The position numbers and the translations under genes were made by a program. From Streptomyces sp. NBC_01723 (lineage in GTDB: Bacteria > Actinomycetota > Actinomycetes > Streptomycetales > Streptomycetaceae), in contig NZ_CP109171.1 in the NCBI RefSeq assembly GCF_036246005.1, positions 5,196,001 to 5,260,000 of the forward strand: a stretch of 64,000 bases of DNA, written 5' to 3'. Within the stretch, counting starts at the first letter, position 1. Each line of letters begins with the position of its first letter. The notes under the pieces are model-generated. The model did no database searches. It was not told the DNA's origin and worked only from the letters and a program-made list of their open reading frames with translations. Positions 27,355 through 36,287 of this stretch are shown here, piece after piece.

Positions 27355-27927
27355 ATGGACGCCGGAACGGACGAGGTACTCGACGCGGTGGGCCCGAGGC
27401 TGCGCGCGCTGCGCCGGGACCGGGGCATCACCCTGGCCCACCTCGCGACGGCGACCGGGGTGTCGGAGAGCACCCTGTCGCGGCTGGAGAGCGGACAGCG
27501 CCGGGCCACCCTGGAGCTGCTGCTGCCGCTCGCGCGGATCTACGACGTCCCGCTGGACGACCTGGTCGGCGCCCCGCGCACGGGTGATCCGCGGATCCAC
27601 CTGAAGCCCGTCCGGCGCTTCGGCATGGTCTTCGTGCCGCTGTCCCGGCGGCCCGGCGGGACCCAGGCGTTCAAGATGATCATCCCGAGCCGGCCGGCGC
27701 CGCTCGAACCGACCCCGCAGACGCACGAGGGCTTCGAGTGGCTGTACGTGCTGAGCGGCCGGCTGCGGCTGCTGGTCGGGGAGCGCGACCTGACGCTGTC
27801 CTCCGGTGAGGCCGCCGAGTTCGACACGTCCCTGCCGCACTGGCTGGGCAGCGCCGACGGGGGCGCGGTCGAACTGCTCGTCCTGTTCGGGCTGCAGGGA
27901 GTGCGCGCGCATGTGCACAGCGGCTGA
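27355..27927 (+). CDS. XRE-family regulator with C-terminal cupin sensor
   Basis: Transcription regulator of 190 aa. The N-terminal helix-turn-helix (about 12-65) is LRALRRDRGITLAHLATATGVSESTLSRLESGQRRATLELLLPLARIYDVPLDDL. A linker with ARRFGM-like sequence leads to a cupin domain (about 105-185) containing THEGFEWLYVLSGRLRLLVGERDLTLSSGEAAEFDTSLPHWLG. Cupin sensors bind a small ligand. It is divergent from the methyltransferase gene. An in-frame ATG at 27316 is rejected because the inverted repeat would then lie inside the coding region. Confidence 0.87.
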   Translation: MDAGTDEVLDAVGPRLRALRRDRGITLAHLATATGVSESTLSRLESGQRRATLELLLPLARIYDVPLDDLVGAPRTGDPRIHLKPVRRFGMVFVPLSRRPGGTQAFKMIIPSRPAPLEPTPQTHEGFEWLYVLSGRLRLLVGERDLTLSSGEAAEFDTSLPHWLGSADGGAVELLVLFGLQGVRAHVHSG

Positions 27928-27980
27928 ACGGCGGGCCGGAGGGACGGCCGGGGAGCGGCCGGGAGGGGGCGCGGTACCGG

Positions 27981-30206
27981 ATGGGGCGCGGTGAGCGGGA
28001 GGCGGTCGCACGCGGCACGCGGCTGCACGAGGCGGCCCGGTCGCTGGCCGGTGACCACGAGCGGGCCGTCGAGGCGGTGCGGGCGGCGCTGAAGCCGCTG
28101 CACGAGGAGGCGGTGGAGCAGGCCCTCGACGCCATCCCCGTGACCCGGTTGCAGGACGTCACCGATGGGCGGCTGCGGCTCGGGGCCGTCGAGAAGAGCG
28201 GCCTGGGCACGGTCCGCGCGGTCCTGGACGCGGGCCCCTACCGGCTGCGGCAGATCCCCGGAGTGGGACAGCGCACCGTCGACCAGATCATCGCCGCCGG
28301 ACGGCAGTTGGCGGAGGCGGCCGGAGAGGCCGCCGCCGTGCACCTGGACGTGGACCGGCCCGAACCGCGCACGACCGCCCTGGTCGCCGCCCTGCACGTG
28401 CTGGTCGGGGCGGGCCCAGAGGCGCGGCGGGCGCTCGACGCGGCGGCCGGGCTGACACGGCGGCTCGGCCCGCTGCTGGCCGACGCGCGTCCGGCCGCCG
28501 GGCGGATCGGGCTGCTGCTGGCCGGGCGGGCGAAGAAGGCCCGCGCGCTGGAGGCCGTGGCGGAGATCCGGTCCGTCACCGAGGAGGCCGAGCGGGCGGA
28601 CACGCCCGGACTGCTGGCCCAGGCCTCGGTGGACCTGCTGCGGGGACCGGCGGGCGACCTCGCGGCCTGGACGGACTTCGAGCTGCGCTCCGCCGAGTAC
28701 TACGGCGTGCTGGGCGAGATCGCCGGACACGCCTCCGACACCGCCGCGGCCGAGGGGTTCCTGCCCGACGACATCGCCGAGCGGGTCCGCGGACTGCGGC
28801 TCGACGACTCCCGGCGCCGGGTCTCCCTGCGCGGCTACCAGGCGTTCGGCGCGCGGTTCGCCCTCGCGCGGCGCCGGGTGATCCTCGGCGACGAGATGGG
28901 GCTCGGCAAGACCATCCAGGCCATCGCGGCCCTGGCCCACCTGGCGGCCGGCGGGCACACGCACTTCCTGGTCGTCTGCCCGGCCAGCGTCCTGGTCAAC
29001 TGGACCCGCGAGATCGAGGCCCGCAGCACCCTGCCGGTCCGCCCGCTGCACGGCCCCGACCGGCAGGACGCGTTCGCCGACTGGCGGGAGCGGGGCGGGG
29101 TCGCCGTGACCACCTTCGACTCCCTGCGCGGGTTCCCGGGCCCGGGCGGCGACGCCGGGCCGGACGGCGCCGGGCCGGCGGGGCCGCTCGCACCGGCGAT
29201 GCTCGTCGTGGACGAGGCGCACTCCGTGAAGAACCCGCAGGCACTGCGGTCGCAGGCGGTCGACCGATGGGCCGGCCGGTGCGAGCACGTCCTGTTCATG
29301 ACCGGTACGCCGATGGAGAACCGGGTCGCGGAGTTCCGCAACCTGGTCCGGATGCTCGACCCCGCGCTGGCGGACCGGCTGGAGGACGGCACCGGGCTGA
29401 CCGGCTCGGTCGCCTTCCGCAAGGCGGTCGCCCCCGTCTACCTGCGCCGCAACCAGGAGGACGTGCTCACCGAACTGCCCAGCCTCCAGCACACGGACGA
29501 GTGGGAGGAGCTGAGCGCCGCCGACGAGGACGCCTACCGGGAGGCCGTGCGCGAGGGCAACTTCATGGCGATGCGCAGGGCGGCGTACGCCCGCCCCGAG
29601 AAGTCCGCCAAGCTCGGCCGGCTCCGGGAGATCGTGCGGGAGGCCGGGGAGAACGGGCTGAAGGTCGTGGTCTTCTCGAACTTCCGGGACGTCCTGCGCG
29701 TGGTCGATGACGCCCTCGGCGCTCCCGACGGCGCGGAACCCCGGCCGTACGGAACGGTGTTCGGCCCGCTCACCGGCGCAGTGCCGCCCGCCCGCAGGCA
29801 GGCGCTCGTCGACGCGTTCACGGCGGTGCCCGGCCCGGCGGTGCTGCTGGCGCAGATCCAGGCGGCGGGGATCGGGCTCAACATGCAGGCCGCCTCGGTG
29901 GTGGTCGTGTGCGAGCCCCAGATCAAGCCGACCATCGAGCACCAGGCGGTCGCACGGGCCCACCGCATGGGCCAGGTCAGGCCGGTGCGCGTGCACCGGC
30001 TCCTCGCCACCGGCGGGGTGGACGAGCGGATGGTGCGGCTCCTGGAGAAGAAGACCCGTCTCTTCGACGCCTACGCCCGGCGCAGCGCGGTGGCCGAGGC
30101 GACGCCGGACGCCGTGGACGTGTCGGACACGGACCTGGCGCGCAGGATCGTCGAGGAGGAACAGGCCCGCCTGGGCGTGAACGACGAACGGACCGCGACG
30201 CCTTGA
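27981..30206 (+). CDS. HhH-SNF2 family DNA helicase/ATPase
   Basis: Superfamily 2 SNF2-type ATPase (741 aa). The N-terminal about 280 residues are helical and contain a helix-hairpin-helix DNA-binding motif (RLRQIPGVGQRTVDQIIAAGRQL, about 88-110). The motor follows: RGYQAFGARFALARRRVILGDEMGLGKTIQ (motif I, about 287-316), LVVDEAHSVKN (motif II), FMTGTPMENR (motif III) and VARAHRMGQ (motif VI), with AQIQAAGIGLNMQAA in between. Such proteins remodel or translocate on double-stranded DNA in repair or defence. It is a single gene, with no nuclease or methylase partner that would define a known defence system. It is convergent with LysR with a 7-bp gap. Confidence 0.85.
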   Translation: MGRGEREAVARGTRLHEAARSLAGDHERAVEAVRAALKPLHEEAVEQALDAIPVTRLQDVTDGRLRLGAVEKSGLGTVRAVLDAGPYRLRQIPGVGQRTVDQIIAAGRQLAEAAGEAAAVHLDVDRPEPRTTALVAALHVLVGAGPEARRALDAAAGLTRRLGPLLADARPAAGRIGLLLAGRAKKARALEAVAEIRSVTEEAERADTPGLLAQASVDLLRGPAGDLAAWTDFELRSAEYYGVLGEIAGHASDTAAAEGFLPDDIAERVRGLRLDDSRRRVSLRGYQAFGARFALARRRVILGDEMGLGKTIQAIAALAHLAAGGHTHFLVVCPASVLVNWTREIEARSTLPVRPLHGPDRQDAFADWRERGGVAVTTFDSLRGFPGPGGDAGPDGAGPAGPLAPAMLVVDEAHSVKNPQALRSQAVDRWAGRCEHVLFMTGTPMENRVAEFRNLVRMLDPALADRLEDGTGLTGSVAFRKAVAPVYLRRNQEDVLTELPSLQHTDEWEELSAADEDAYREAVREGNFMAMRRAAYARPEKSAKLGRLREIVREAGENGLKVVVFSNFRDVLRVVDDALGAPDGAEPRPYGTVFGPLTGAVPPARRQALVDAFTAVPGPAVLLAQIQAAGIGLNMQAASVVVVCEPQIKPTIEHQAVARAHRMGQVRPVRVHRLLATGGVDERMVRLLEKKTRLFDAYARRSAVAEATPDAVDVSDTDLARRIVEEEQARLGVNDERTATP

Positions 30207-30213
30207 ACTCCCG

Positions 30214-31146
30214 TCACCCTGCCTCGCCCCCGGCCCGCACCCTCCGGTACGCCTCCAGGTAGCCCCGCACCAGGGGCCGCCCCTCGTCCTCCCGGCGCCG
30301 GGCCAGGGCGTAACGGCTGGGGCCCAGGCCGCGGACCGGCCGGGTGGTCACGCCCCCGAGGGTGATCAGCGGAGCGTTGCCCGTGGCCACGAGGCAGATG
30401 CCGAGGCCCGCGACCAGCGCCTCGTACGTCTCCTCCGTGCCGGCGATCTCCGCGCCGATGCGCGGCGGCCGGGCGGCGGCACCCCCCAGGGCACGCCGTT
30501 CCTCCAGCGCCAGCCAGAAGTCGCGCAGCACGCCCGCCTCCGGCGGCAGGGCGAGGAACGGCTCGTCGGTCAGGTCGGCGAAGTCGAGTACCGGGCGCGC
30601 GGCGAGAGGATGGGCCTCGGGGAGGGCGACCAGCCGGGGCTCCTCGGCGACCACCGTCCAGGCGTAGCGGTCGGCGTCGGGCAGCGGCAGCCACACGTAC
30701 GCCACGTCGGCCGTACCGTCGGCGAGGCCCGCCGTCGGGTCCTCCCAGCGCGTCTGCCGCAGCCGCACCAGCGCCTCCGGGTGGGCCGCCGTGAAGCGGG
30801 AGCGGATGGACGGCAGCAGACCGTCCCGGCCGGGGCTGGTGCTCATGCCGACCACCAGGGTGCCGCGCCGCGCGGCCCGGACCGCCTCGACCGCCGCCGC
30901 GCCCTCGCCCCAGCCGGCCAGCACCCGCCGGGCGTGCGGCAGCAGCGCGGCGCCCGCCTCGGTGAGCGACACGCCCCGCGGCTCACGGCGGAACAGCTCG
31001 GCGCCCAACTGCCGCTCCAGCGCCCGGATCTGCTTGCTCAGCGCCGGCTGGGACACGTACAGCCGCTCAGCGGCCCGCGTGAAGTGCAGTTCCTCGGCCA
31101 CCGCCGTGAAGTAGCGCAGCTCCCGCACATGTACGTCCGTCGTCAT
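30214..31146 (-). CDS. LysR-family transcription regulator
   Basis: Regulator of 310 aa. The winged helix-turn-helix at the N-terminus is VRELRYFTAVAEELHFTRAAERLYVSQPALSKQIRALERQLGAELFRR, and a LysR substrate-binding domain covers about 90-300 (GTLVVGMSTSPGRDGLLPSI, PRLVALPEAHPLAARP). It is divergent from an SDR oxidoreductase gene across 115 bp, the classic LysR-target arrangement, so the SDR gene is its likely target. Confidence 0.9.
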   Translation of the reverse strand: MTTDVHVRELRYFTAVAEELHFTRAAERLYVSQPALSKQIRALERQLGAELFRREPRGVSLTEAGAALLPHARRVLAGWGEGAAAVEAVRAARRGTLVVGMSTSPGRDGLLPSIRSRFTAAHPEALVRLRQTRWEDPTAGLADGTADVAYVWLPLPDADRYAWTVVAEEPRLVALPEAHPLAARPVLDFADLTDEPFLALPPEAGVLRDFWLALEERRALGGAAARPPRIGAEIAGTEETYEALVAGLGICLVATGNAPLITLGGVTTRPVRGLGPSRYALARRREDEGRPLVRGYLEAYRRVRAGGEAG

Positions 31147-31182
31147 GCCCGTTGGTTATCAGCGGGGGTCTTGGACGGGCAA

Positions 31183-31195
31183 CCGGGTTTCCCGG
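31183..31195. promoter_or_regulatory. Palindrome in the LysR-SDR intergenic region
   Basis: CCGGGTTTCCCGG has 5-bp arms around TTT, and is itself flanked by CAA and GGTTG words. It lies midway between the divergent starts and could be a LysR recognition site. Confidence 0.4.
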
Positions 31196-31261
31196 CAGGG
31201 TGGTTGGCGGTTGCAGGGATGCGACGGACGCGAGTGACGGAAGAGTGACGAGGGAGTCGGC

Positions 31262-32125
31262 ATGAACAAGGTGTGGCTGGTGACCGGTGCGAGCAGCGGC
31301 TTCGGGCGGGCGATCGCCGAGGCGGCCCTGGCCGACGGCGACGTGGTGGTCGGCGCGGCGCGGCGTCCCGAGGCGCTCGACGACCTCGTCGCCGCGCACC
31401 CGGACCAGATGGAGGCGCTGCGTCTGGACGTCGCCGACACGGCCGCCGCCGGGGACGCCGTGCGGGACGTGGTGGCGCGGCACGGACGGATCGACTTCCT
31501 CGTCAACAACGCGGGCCGGACCCACGTCGGTGCCTTCGAGGAGACCGGCGAGGAGGAGCTGCGGGCACTGTTCGACGTGCACGTCTTCGGGCCGGCCGCG
31601 CTGACCCGGGCCGTGCTGCCGCACATGCGGGAGCGGCGCTCGGGCGCGATCGTGCAGATGAGCAGCATGGGCGGGCAGATGTCGGTCGCGGGCTTCTCGG
31701 CGTACAGCGGCACGAAGTTCGCGTTGGAGGGGATGTCCGAGGGGCTCGCGGACGAGGTGCGGGAGTTCGGGATCAAGGTGCTGATCGTCGAACCGGGCGC
31801 CTTCCGGACCAGCCTGTTCGCGGCCGACAACGCCGGGACCAGCGCGGACAGTGGTGTGTACGCCAAGGTCGGCGAGACCCGCGGGATGGTGGCCGGCGGC
31901 GACGGCAGCCAGCCCGGTGACCCCGCCAGGGCGGCGGCCGTCATCCGCGCCGCCCTGGCGGCCGAGCACACCCCGCTGCGTCTGCCGCTCGGCGACGACG
32001 GGGTCGGCGCGGTCCTCGGCCATCTGGACCAGGTGCGGGCGGACGTCGAGGCGTGGGAGAAGCAGACCCGGGCCACGGCGTTCGAGGACCGAGAGCCGGC
32101 CGAAAGCCGACTGAGGGACGACTGA
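31262..32125 (+). CDS. Short-chain dehydrogenase/reductase
   Basis: Classical SDR oxidoreductase of 287 aa. The cofactor motif is VTGASSGFGRAIAEAAL (TGxxxGxG, residues about 7-14). NNAGR, SSMGG with the catalytic Ser, and YSGTK with the catalytic Tyr and Lys follow, then VEPGAFRTSLF. Arg residues after beta-2 (GAARRPEAL) suggest NADP(H). The substrate is unknown. GGGAG lies about 6 nt before the ATG. It is probably controlled by the divergent LysR. Confidence 0.9.
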   Translation: MNKVWLVTGASSGFGRAIAEAALADGDVVVGAARRPEALDDLVAAHPDQMEALRLDVADTAAAGDAVRDVVARHGRIDFLVNNAGRTHVGAFEETGEEELRALFDVHVFGPAALTRAVLPHMRERRSGAIVQMSSMGGQMSVAGFSAYSGTKFALEGMSEGLADEVREFGIKVLIVEPGAFRTSLFAADNAGTSADSGVYAKVGETRGMVAGGDGSQPGDPARAAAVIRAALAAEHTPLRLPLGDDGVGAVLGHLDQVRADVEAWEKQTRATAFEDREPAESRLRDD

Positions 32126-32253
32126 GCGCCGGTAGACCCGGTCGGCGAGCCGTGCGCTCAAACGACACAGGGGACCGCACATCCGTGCAGGCCCCTTGTG
32201 CAATTCCTCTGGAAGCCTCAATCTTTCGGCTGACGCACCAAAACCGCCCCACC

Positions 32254-32270
32254 TTGACATGGTCATGACC
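32254..32270 (+). promoter_or_regulatory. TTGACA and palindrome upstream of the protease gene
   Basis: TTGACA (32254-32259) is followed at once by the perfect palindrome GGTCATGACC (32261-32270). A repressor bound there would block a promoter using this -35. The -10 is not obvious. Confidence 0.4.
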
Positions 32271-32345
32271 TAATGGCCTCCGGGGGCGGTCTGCTCGGCG
32301 TGCACGAACCCCACCACGCACCACCGACTGAGGAGGACCCCTCAC

Positions 32346-33926
32346 ATGGCAGTGCTGCGTCACAACCCCCCTCGCACCAACCGGCGAAGACTGTCCGCCG
32401 TCGGCGCCGTGGCCACCGCGGCCCTCGCCGCGAGCCTCGTCTCCGCGCTCCCCGCCACCGCGGCGGAGGGCCACGTCCAGTACGCGGACGCGGCGAACGC
32501 GGTCGCCGGCAGCTACATCGTGACCCTGAAGGCGGACGAGGCGAAGTCCGGCTCCGCGGCGGGCCGCGCGCTGGCGAAGAAGTACGGCGCCGACATCGAG
32601 CGCACCTACACCAAGGCCCTGAACGGCTACGCGGTCGAGGCCTCCGAGACCGAGGCGAAACGTCTCGCCGCCGATCCGGCCGTCGCCTCCGTCGTCCAGA
32701 ACCGCACCTTCCACGTCACCGGCACCCAGCCCAACCCGCAGTCCTGGGGCCTGGACCGCATCGACCAGCGCAACCGCCCCCTGGACAGCTCGTACACCTA
32801 CCCGGACAGCGCCGGACAGGGCGTGACGGCGTACGTCGTCGACACCGGCGTCCGCATCACCCACAGCGACTTCGGCGGCCGCGCCTCCTACGGCTACGAC
32901 GCCATCGACAACGACAACACCGCCCAGGACGGCCACGGCCACGGCACCCACGTCGCCGGCACCGTCGCGGGCAGCTCCTACGGCGTGGCCAAGCAGGCCG
33001 AGATCGTCGGCGTCCGCGTGCTCGACAACTCGGGGTCCGGCACCACCGCCCAGGTCGTCGCCGGCATCGACTGGGTCGCCCGCAACGCGGTCAAGCCGGC
33101 CGTCGCCAACATGTCCCTCGGCGGCGGCGCCGACAGCGCCCTCGACACGGCCGTGCGCAACGCCGTCGCGTCCGGCGTCACCTTCGTCGTCGCGGCCGGC
33201 AACGAGTCCACCAACGCCTCCACCAAGTCCCCGGCCCGGGTGACCGAGGCGATCACGGTCGGCGCCACCACGTCGAGCGACGCCCGCGCGAGCTACTCCA
33301 ACTACGGCTCGGTCCTCGACCTGTTCGCGCCGGGCTCGTCCATCACCTCCGCCTGGAACAGCGGCGACTCGGCCACGAACACCATCTCCGGTACGTCCAT
33401 GGCCAGCCCGCACGTCGCCGGCGCCGCCGCGCTCCACCTGGCCGACCATCCCTCGGCCACGCCCGCGCAGGTCGCGACCGCGCTGACGTCCGCCGCCACG
33501 ACCGGCGTCGTCACGAACCCGGGCAGCGGCTCGCCCAACCGCCTGCTGTACGTCGGCGACGGCGACACGCCCCCGCCGACCGGGGACCGCTTCGAGAACA
33601 CCGGCGACCACACCATCCGGGACAACGCCACCGTCGAGTCCCCGGTGACCGTCTCCGGCGTCTCGGGCAACGCCCCGTCGTCGCTCGCGGTCGAGGTGAA
33701 CATCGTCCACACCTACATCGGTGACCTCCAGGTCCAGCTGGTCGCCCCGGACGGCACGGCGTACACCCTCAAGGCCTACGGCACCGGCGGCAGCGCGGAC
33801 GACATCAACACCACGTACACGGTGAACGCCTCCTCGGAGACCGCGAACGGCACGTGGAAGCTCCGCGTCAGCGACAACGCGTCGTGGGACACCGGGCGGA
33901 TCGACGCCTGGGCTCTGCAGTTCTGA
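32346..33926 (+). CDS. Secreted S8 (subtilisin-like) serine protease with P domain
   Basis: Extracellular protease of 526 aa. A signal peptide (about 1-40, ending ALPATAA) is followed by an I9 inhibitor propeptide (about 52-123: GSYIVTLKADEA, NGYAVEASETEAKRLAADPAVASVVQN). The catalytic domain has D166 (VVDTG), H199 (GHGTHVAG), the oxyanion N286 (AAGNES) and S351 (GTSMASPHVAG). A C-terminal proprotein-convertase-like P domain starts at about 415 (FENTGDHTIRDNATVESPVTV, AYGTGGSADDI, WKLRVSDNASWDTGRIDAWAL). GAGGAGG precedes the ATG. It is presumably autoprocessed and used to degrade environmental protein. Confidence 0.95.
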   Translation: MAVLRHNPPRTNRRRLSAVGAVATAALAASLVSALPATAAEGHVQYADAANAVAGSYIVTLKADEAKSGSAAGRALAKKYGADIERTYTKALNGYAVEASETEAKRLAADPAVASVVQNRTFHVTGTQPNPQSWGLDRIDQRNRPLDSSYTYPDSAGQGVTAYVVDTGVRITHSDFGGRASYGYDAIDNDNTAQDGHGHGTHVAGTVAGSSYGVAKQAEIVGVRVLDNSGSGTTAQVVAGIDWVARNAVKPAVANMSLGGGADSALDTAVRNAVASGVTFVVAAGNESTNASTKSPARVTEAITVGATTSSDARASYSNYGSVLDLFAPGSSITSAWNSGDSATNTISGTSMASPHVAGAAALHLADHPSATPAQVATALTSAATTGVVTNPGSGSPNRLLYVGDGDTPPPTGDRFENTGDHTIRDNATVESPVTVSGVSGNAPSSLAVEVNIVHTYIGDLQVQLVAPDGTAYTLKAYGTGGSADDINTTYTVNASSETANGTWKLRVSDNASWDTGRIDAWALQF

Positions 33927-34172
33927 CGAGTTCCGACGGAGTTCCGACGGTGCTCTGACGGCAGCTCGGTGAACGAACTCGTCCTCGCGGCGGGGCTTCG
34001 GGTCGGCGACCCGGCCCGCCGCGAGGACGAGGCGCGAATGCGGGAACGCGGCGCGGAGGCCGAAGCGGCGGTCGCTTACCATGCGCTGAGTGATCGGCCG
34101 GCCACCGCGTGGGGCGCGGCCGCAGTTCCGCGGCGCCTTCGCGTCACCGTCCGAAACAGGAGCACGGTACAC

Positions 34173-35387
34173 GTGTCCATACCGCCGCCGCCCGGGCCCC
34201 AAGGGCCCCATCCGCAGGGGCCGTACCCGCCGGGACAGCAGTTGCCGCCGGGGCCGTATCCGGTGCCTCCGCAGCCGTACCCGGGCGCCTGGGGGCATCC
34301 GGGGCAGCCCGGGAACCCCTACGGCCCCTACGGGGCGTACCCCGCGCGGCCGTCGGTCAACGGCCTCGCGATCGCCGCCTTCGTGCTCGGTGTCCTGTGC
34401 TTCGTGCCGGCGGTCGGGCTCGTGCTGGGTCTGGTCGCGCTGGCGCAGATCAGGAAGCGGGGTGAGCGCGGCAAGGGGTTCGCGGTGGCCGGTTCCGTGC
34501 TGTCCTCCGTGGGGCTGGTCCTGTGGGCCGTGTCGCTCGCCACGGGTGGCGCCGCCGACTTCTGGGACGGCTTCCGGGACGCCGCGCGCGGCGAGGGCAC
34601 CGCCTACGCGCTGGAGAAGGGCCAGTGCTTCACCACCCCCAGCGGCTCCCTCCAGGGCGTGACGTACGACGTCGACGAGGTGTCCTGCGAAGAGGAGCAC
34701 GACGGCGAGGTGTTCGCCGCCTTCGAGCTGCCGGGCGGCTCCTTCCCCGGCGACGCGGAGATCACGCGGGCCGCGGACGACCAGTGCTACGCCCTCCAGG
34801 ACGCCTACGCGATGGACCGGTGGGCGCTGCCGGCCGACGTCGACGTGTACTACCTGACCCCGACCTCCGAGAGCTGGCGGACCGGCGACCGGGAGATCAC
34901 CTGCCTGTTCGGGAACACGGACGAGCGGGCCACGCTGACCGGTTCGCTCCGCAACGACGGCGCCGGACTCGACTCGGACCAGCACACGTACCTGGTGGCG
35001 GAGGGGTACCTCAACCGGGCGATGGACGAGGTGCCCGACGCGGAGGCCGTCGAGGACGACTTCGCGGGCTACCGGGTCTGGGCGGGGCAGGTGTCGGAGG
35101 CGCTCAGGGGCGAGGTCACGATGCTCGAACGGCACGACTGGCCCGCCGACGCCGACCGTCCGGTCGCCGAACTGGTCGAGGACCTCAAGGCGGCGCAGAA
35201 GGAGTGGGCGCTGGCCGCGAAGGCCCCCGACGTCGACGCGTACTACGAGCACTACGGCAAGGGCTACGACCTCGTCGTCGCCGACACCACGGTCACCGCC
35301 CGCAAGGCCCTGGGGCTGGCCACCACGCCGCCGGAGTACGGGAGCGGTGGCGACGGCGGCGGGGGTGACTCCGGTCTGGAGGTGTGA
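34173..35387 (+). CDS. DUF4190 and septum-formation domain membrane protein
   Basis: Protein of 404 aa starting at a GTG with AGGAG about 10 nt upstream. A Pro/Gly/Tyr-rich cytoplasmic tail (about 1-60) precedes a two-helix DUF4190 segment (VNGLAIAAFVLGVLCFVPAVGLVLGLVALAQIRKRGERGKGFAVAGSVLSSVGLVLW). The extracytoplasmic part (about 140-235) has the septum-formation domain pattern KGQCFTTPSGSL, VSCEEEHDGEVFAAFELPG and CLF. The remaining C-terminal region is helical and acidic. The role of this actinobacterial family is unknown despite its name. A longer in-frame ORF from 33969 is rejected for lack of a ribosome binding site. Confidence 0.8.
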   Translation: MSIPPPPGPQGPHPQGPYPPGQQLPPGPYPVPPQPYPGAWGHPGQPGNPYGPYGAYPARPSVNGLAIAAFVLGVLCFVPAVGLVLGLVALAQIRKRGERGKGFAVAGSVLSSVGLVLWAVSLATGGAADFWDGFRDAARGEGTAYALEKGQCFTTPSGSLQGVTYDVDEVSCEEEHDGEVFAAFELPGGSFPGDAEITRAADDQCYALQDAYAMDRWALPADVDVYYLTPTSESWRTGDREITCLFGNTDERATLTGSLRNDGAGLDSDQHTYLVAEGYLNRAMDEVPDAEAVEDDFAGYRVWAGQVSEALRGEVTMLERHDWPADADRPVAELVEDLKAAQKEWALAAKAPDVDAYYEHYGKGYDLVVADTTVTARKALGLATTPPEYGSGGDGGGGDSGLEV

Positions 35388-35479
35388 TCGCTCCTATAAC
35401 GGGGAGAAAGTGCCTGCGTAAAGCCCTCGGGCGGCACAAGTCATCACATCGAGTGATTCTCTGGCCTTTGCTTGCCTGG

Positions 35480-35520
35480 TACAACCTACGGTTGCCACGC
35501 TGTTGCTGTCTGTACAACCT
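35480..35520 (+). promoter_or_regulatory. Repeated operator-like sites upstream of the GntR gene
   Basis: GTACAACCT occurs ending at 35487 and at 35520, 33 bp apart (about three helical turns). The first copy continues into the inverted repeat CAACCTACGGTTG (35482-35494). These resemble HutC/GntR operators and end just before the gene, so autoregulation is likely. Confidence 0.6.
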
Positions 35521-35534
35521 GATGGGAGCGGCCA

Positions 35535-36287
35535 GTGACATTCGGTGAGCAGCCGGCGTATCTGCGTGTCGCGGGTGATCTCCGCAAGAGAATCGTCGAC
35601 GGCCTGCTGCCGCCCCATGCCCGCCTGCCGTCGCAGGCGCGGATCCGCGAGGAGTACGGCGTCTCGGACACCGTCGCCCTGGAGGCGCGCAAGGTGCTGA
35701 TGGCCGAGGGGCTGGTCGAGGGCCGCTCCGGTTCCGGGACGTATGTGCGCGAGCGGCCCGTGCCCCGCCGCGTCGCCCGCTCCGGGTACCGGCCGACCGG
35801 GGGCGCCACCCCCTTCCGGCAGGAGCAGGCCGACGGCGACGCGCACGGCACGTGGGAGTCGCGCAGCGAGCAGGCCGAGGCGAGCGTCGCCGTGGCGGAG
35901 CGGCTCGCCATCAAGCCCGGCGACCGCGTGATGTGCACGCGGTACGTCTTCCGGGAGGCAGGCGAGGCCATGATGCTCTCCACCTCCTGGGAGCCGCTCG
36001 ACCTCACCGGCCGCACGCCCGTGATGCTGCCCGAGGAGGGGCCGCTCGGCGGCATGGGCGTCGTCGAGCGGATGGCCGCGATCGACGTCGTCGTCGACAA
36101 CGTCACCGAGGAGGTCGGCGCCCGCCCCGGCCTCGCCGAGGAGTTGCTCGCCCTCGGAGGTGTCCCCGGACATGTGGTCCTGGTCGTCCAGCGCACGTTC
36201 TACGCCTCGGGCCGCGCGGTGGAAACGGCCGAGGTGGTCGTCCCCGCCGACCGATACCGGGTCGCCTACCACCTGCCGGTGAGGTAG
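35535..36287 (+). CDS. GntR-family (HutC/UTRA) transcription regulator
   Basis: Regulator of 250 aa from a GTG start. The winged helix (about 5-72) contains YLRVAGDLRKRIVDGLLPPHARLPSQARIREEYGVSDTVALEARKVLMAEGLVEGRSGSGTYV. A UTRA ligand-binding domain follows (about 105-245: RLAIKPGDRVMCTRYVF, STSWEPLDLTG, VVPADRYRVAYHLPV). UTRA domains bind sugars, amino acids or other small effectors. No obvious transport or catabolic partner is adjacent; the duplicated sites upstream suggest it mainly controls itself and distant genes. Confidence 0.88.
   Translation: MTFGEQPAYLRVAGDLRKRIVDGLLPPHARLPSQARIREEYGVSDTVALEARKVLMAEGLVEGRSGSGTYVRERPVPRRVARSGYRPTGGATPFRQEQADGDAHGTWESRSEQAEASVAVAERLAIKPGDRVMCTRYVFREAGEAMMLSTSWEPLDLTGRTPVMLPEEGPLGGMGVVERMAAIDVVVDNVTEEVGARPGLAEELLALGGVPGHVVLVVQRTFYASGRAVETAEVVVPADRYRVAYHLPVR

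Noticed and set aside
33926..33962. Short direct repeats (GAGTTCCGACG-like) after the S8 protease stop
   Set aside because: Only about three imperfect 11-bp units and no pairing capacity; too short to interpret.
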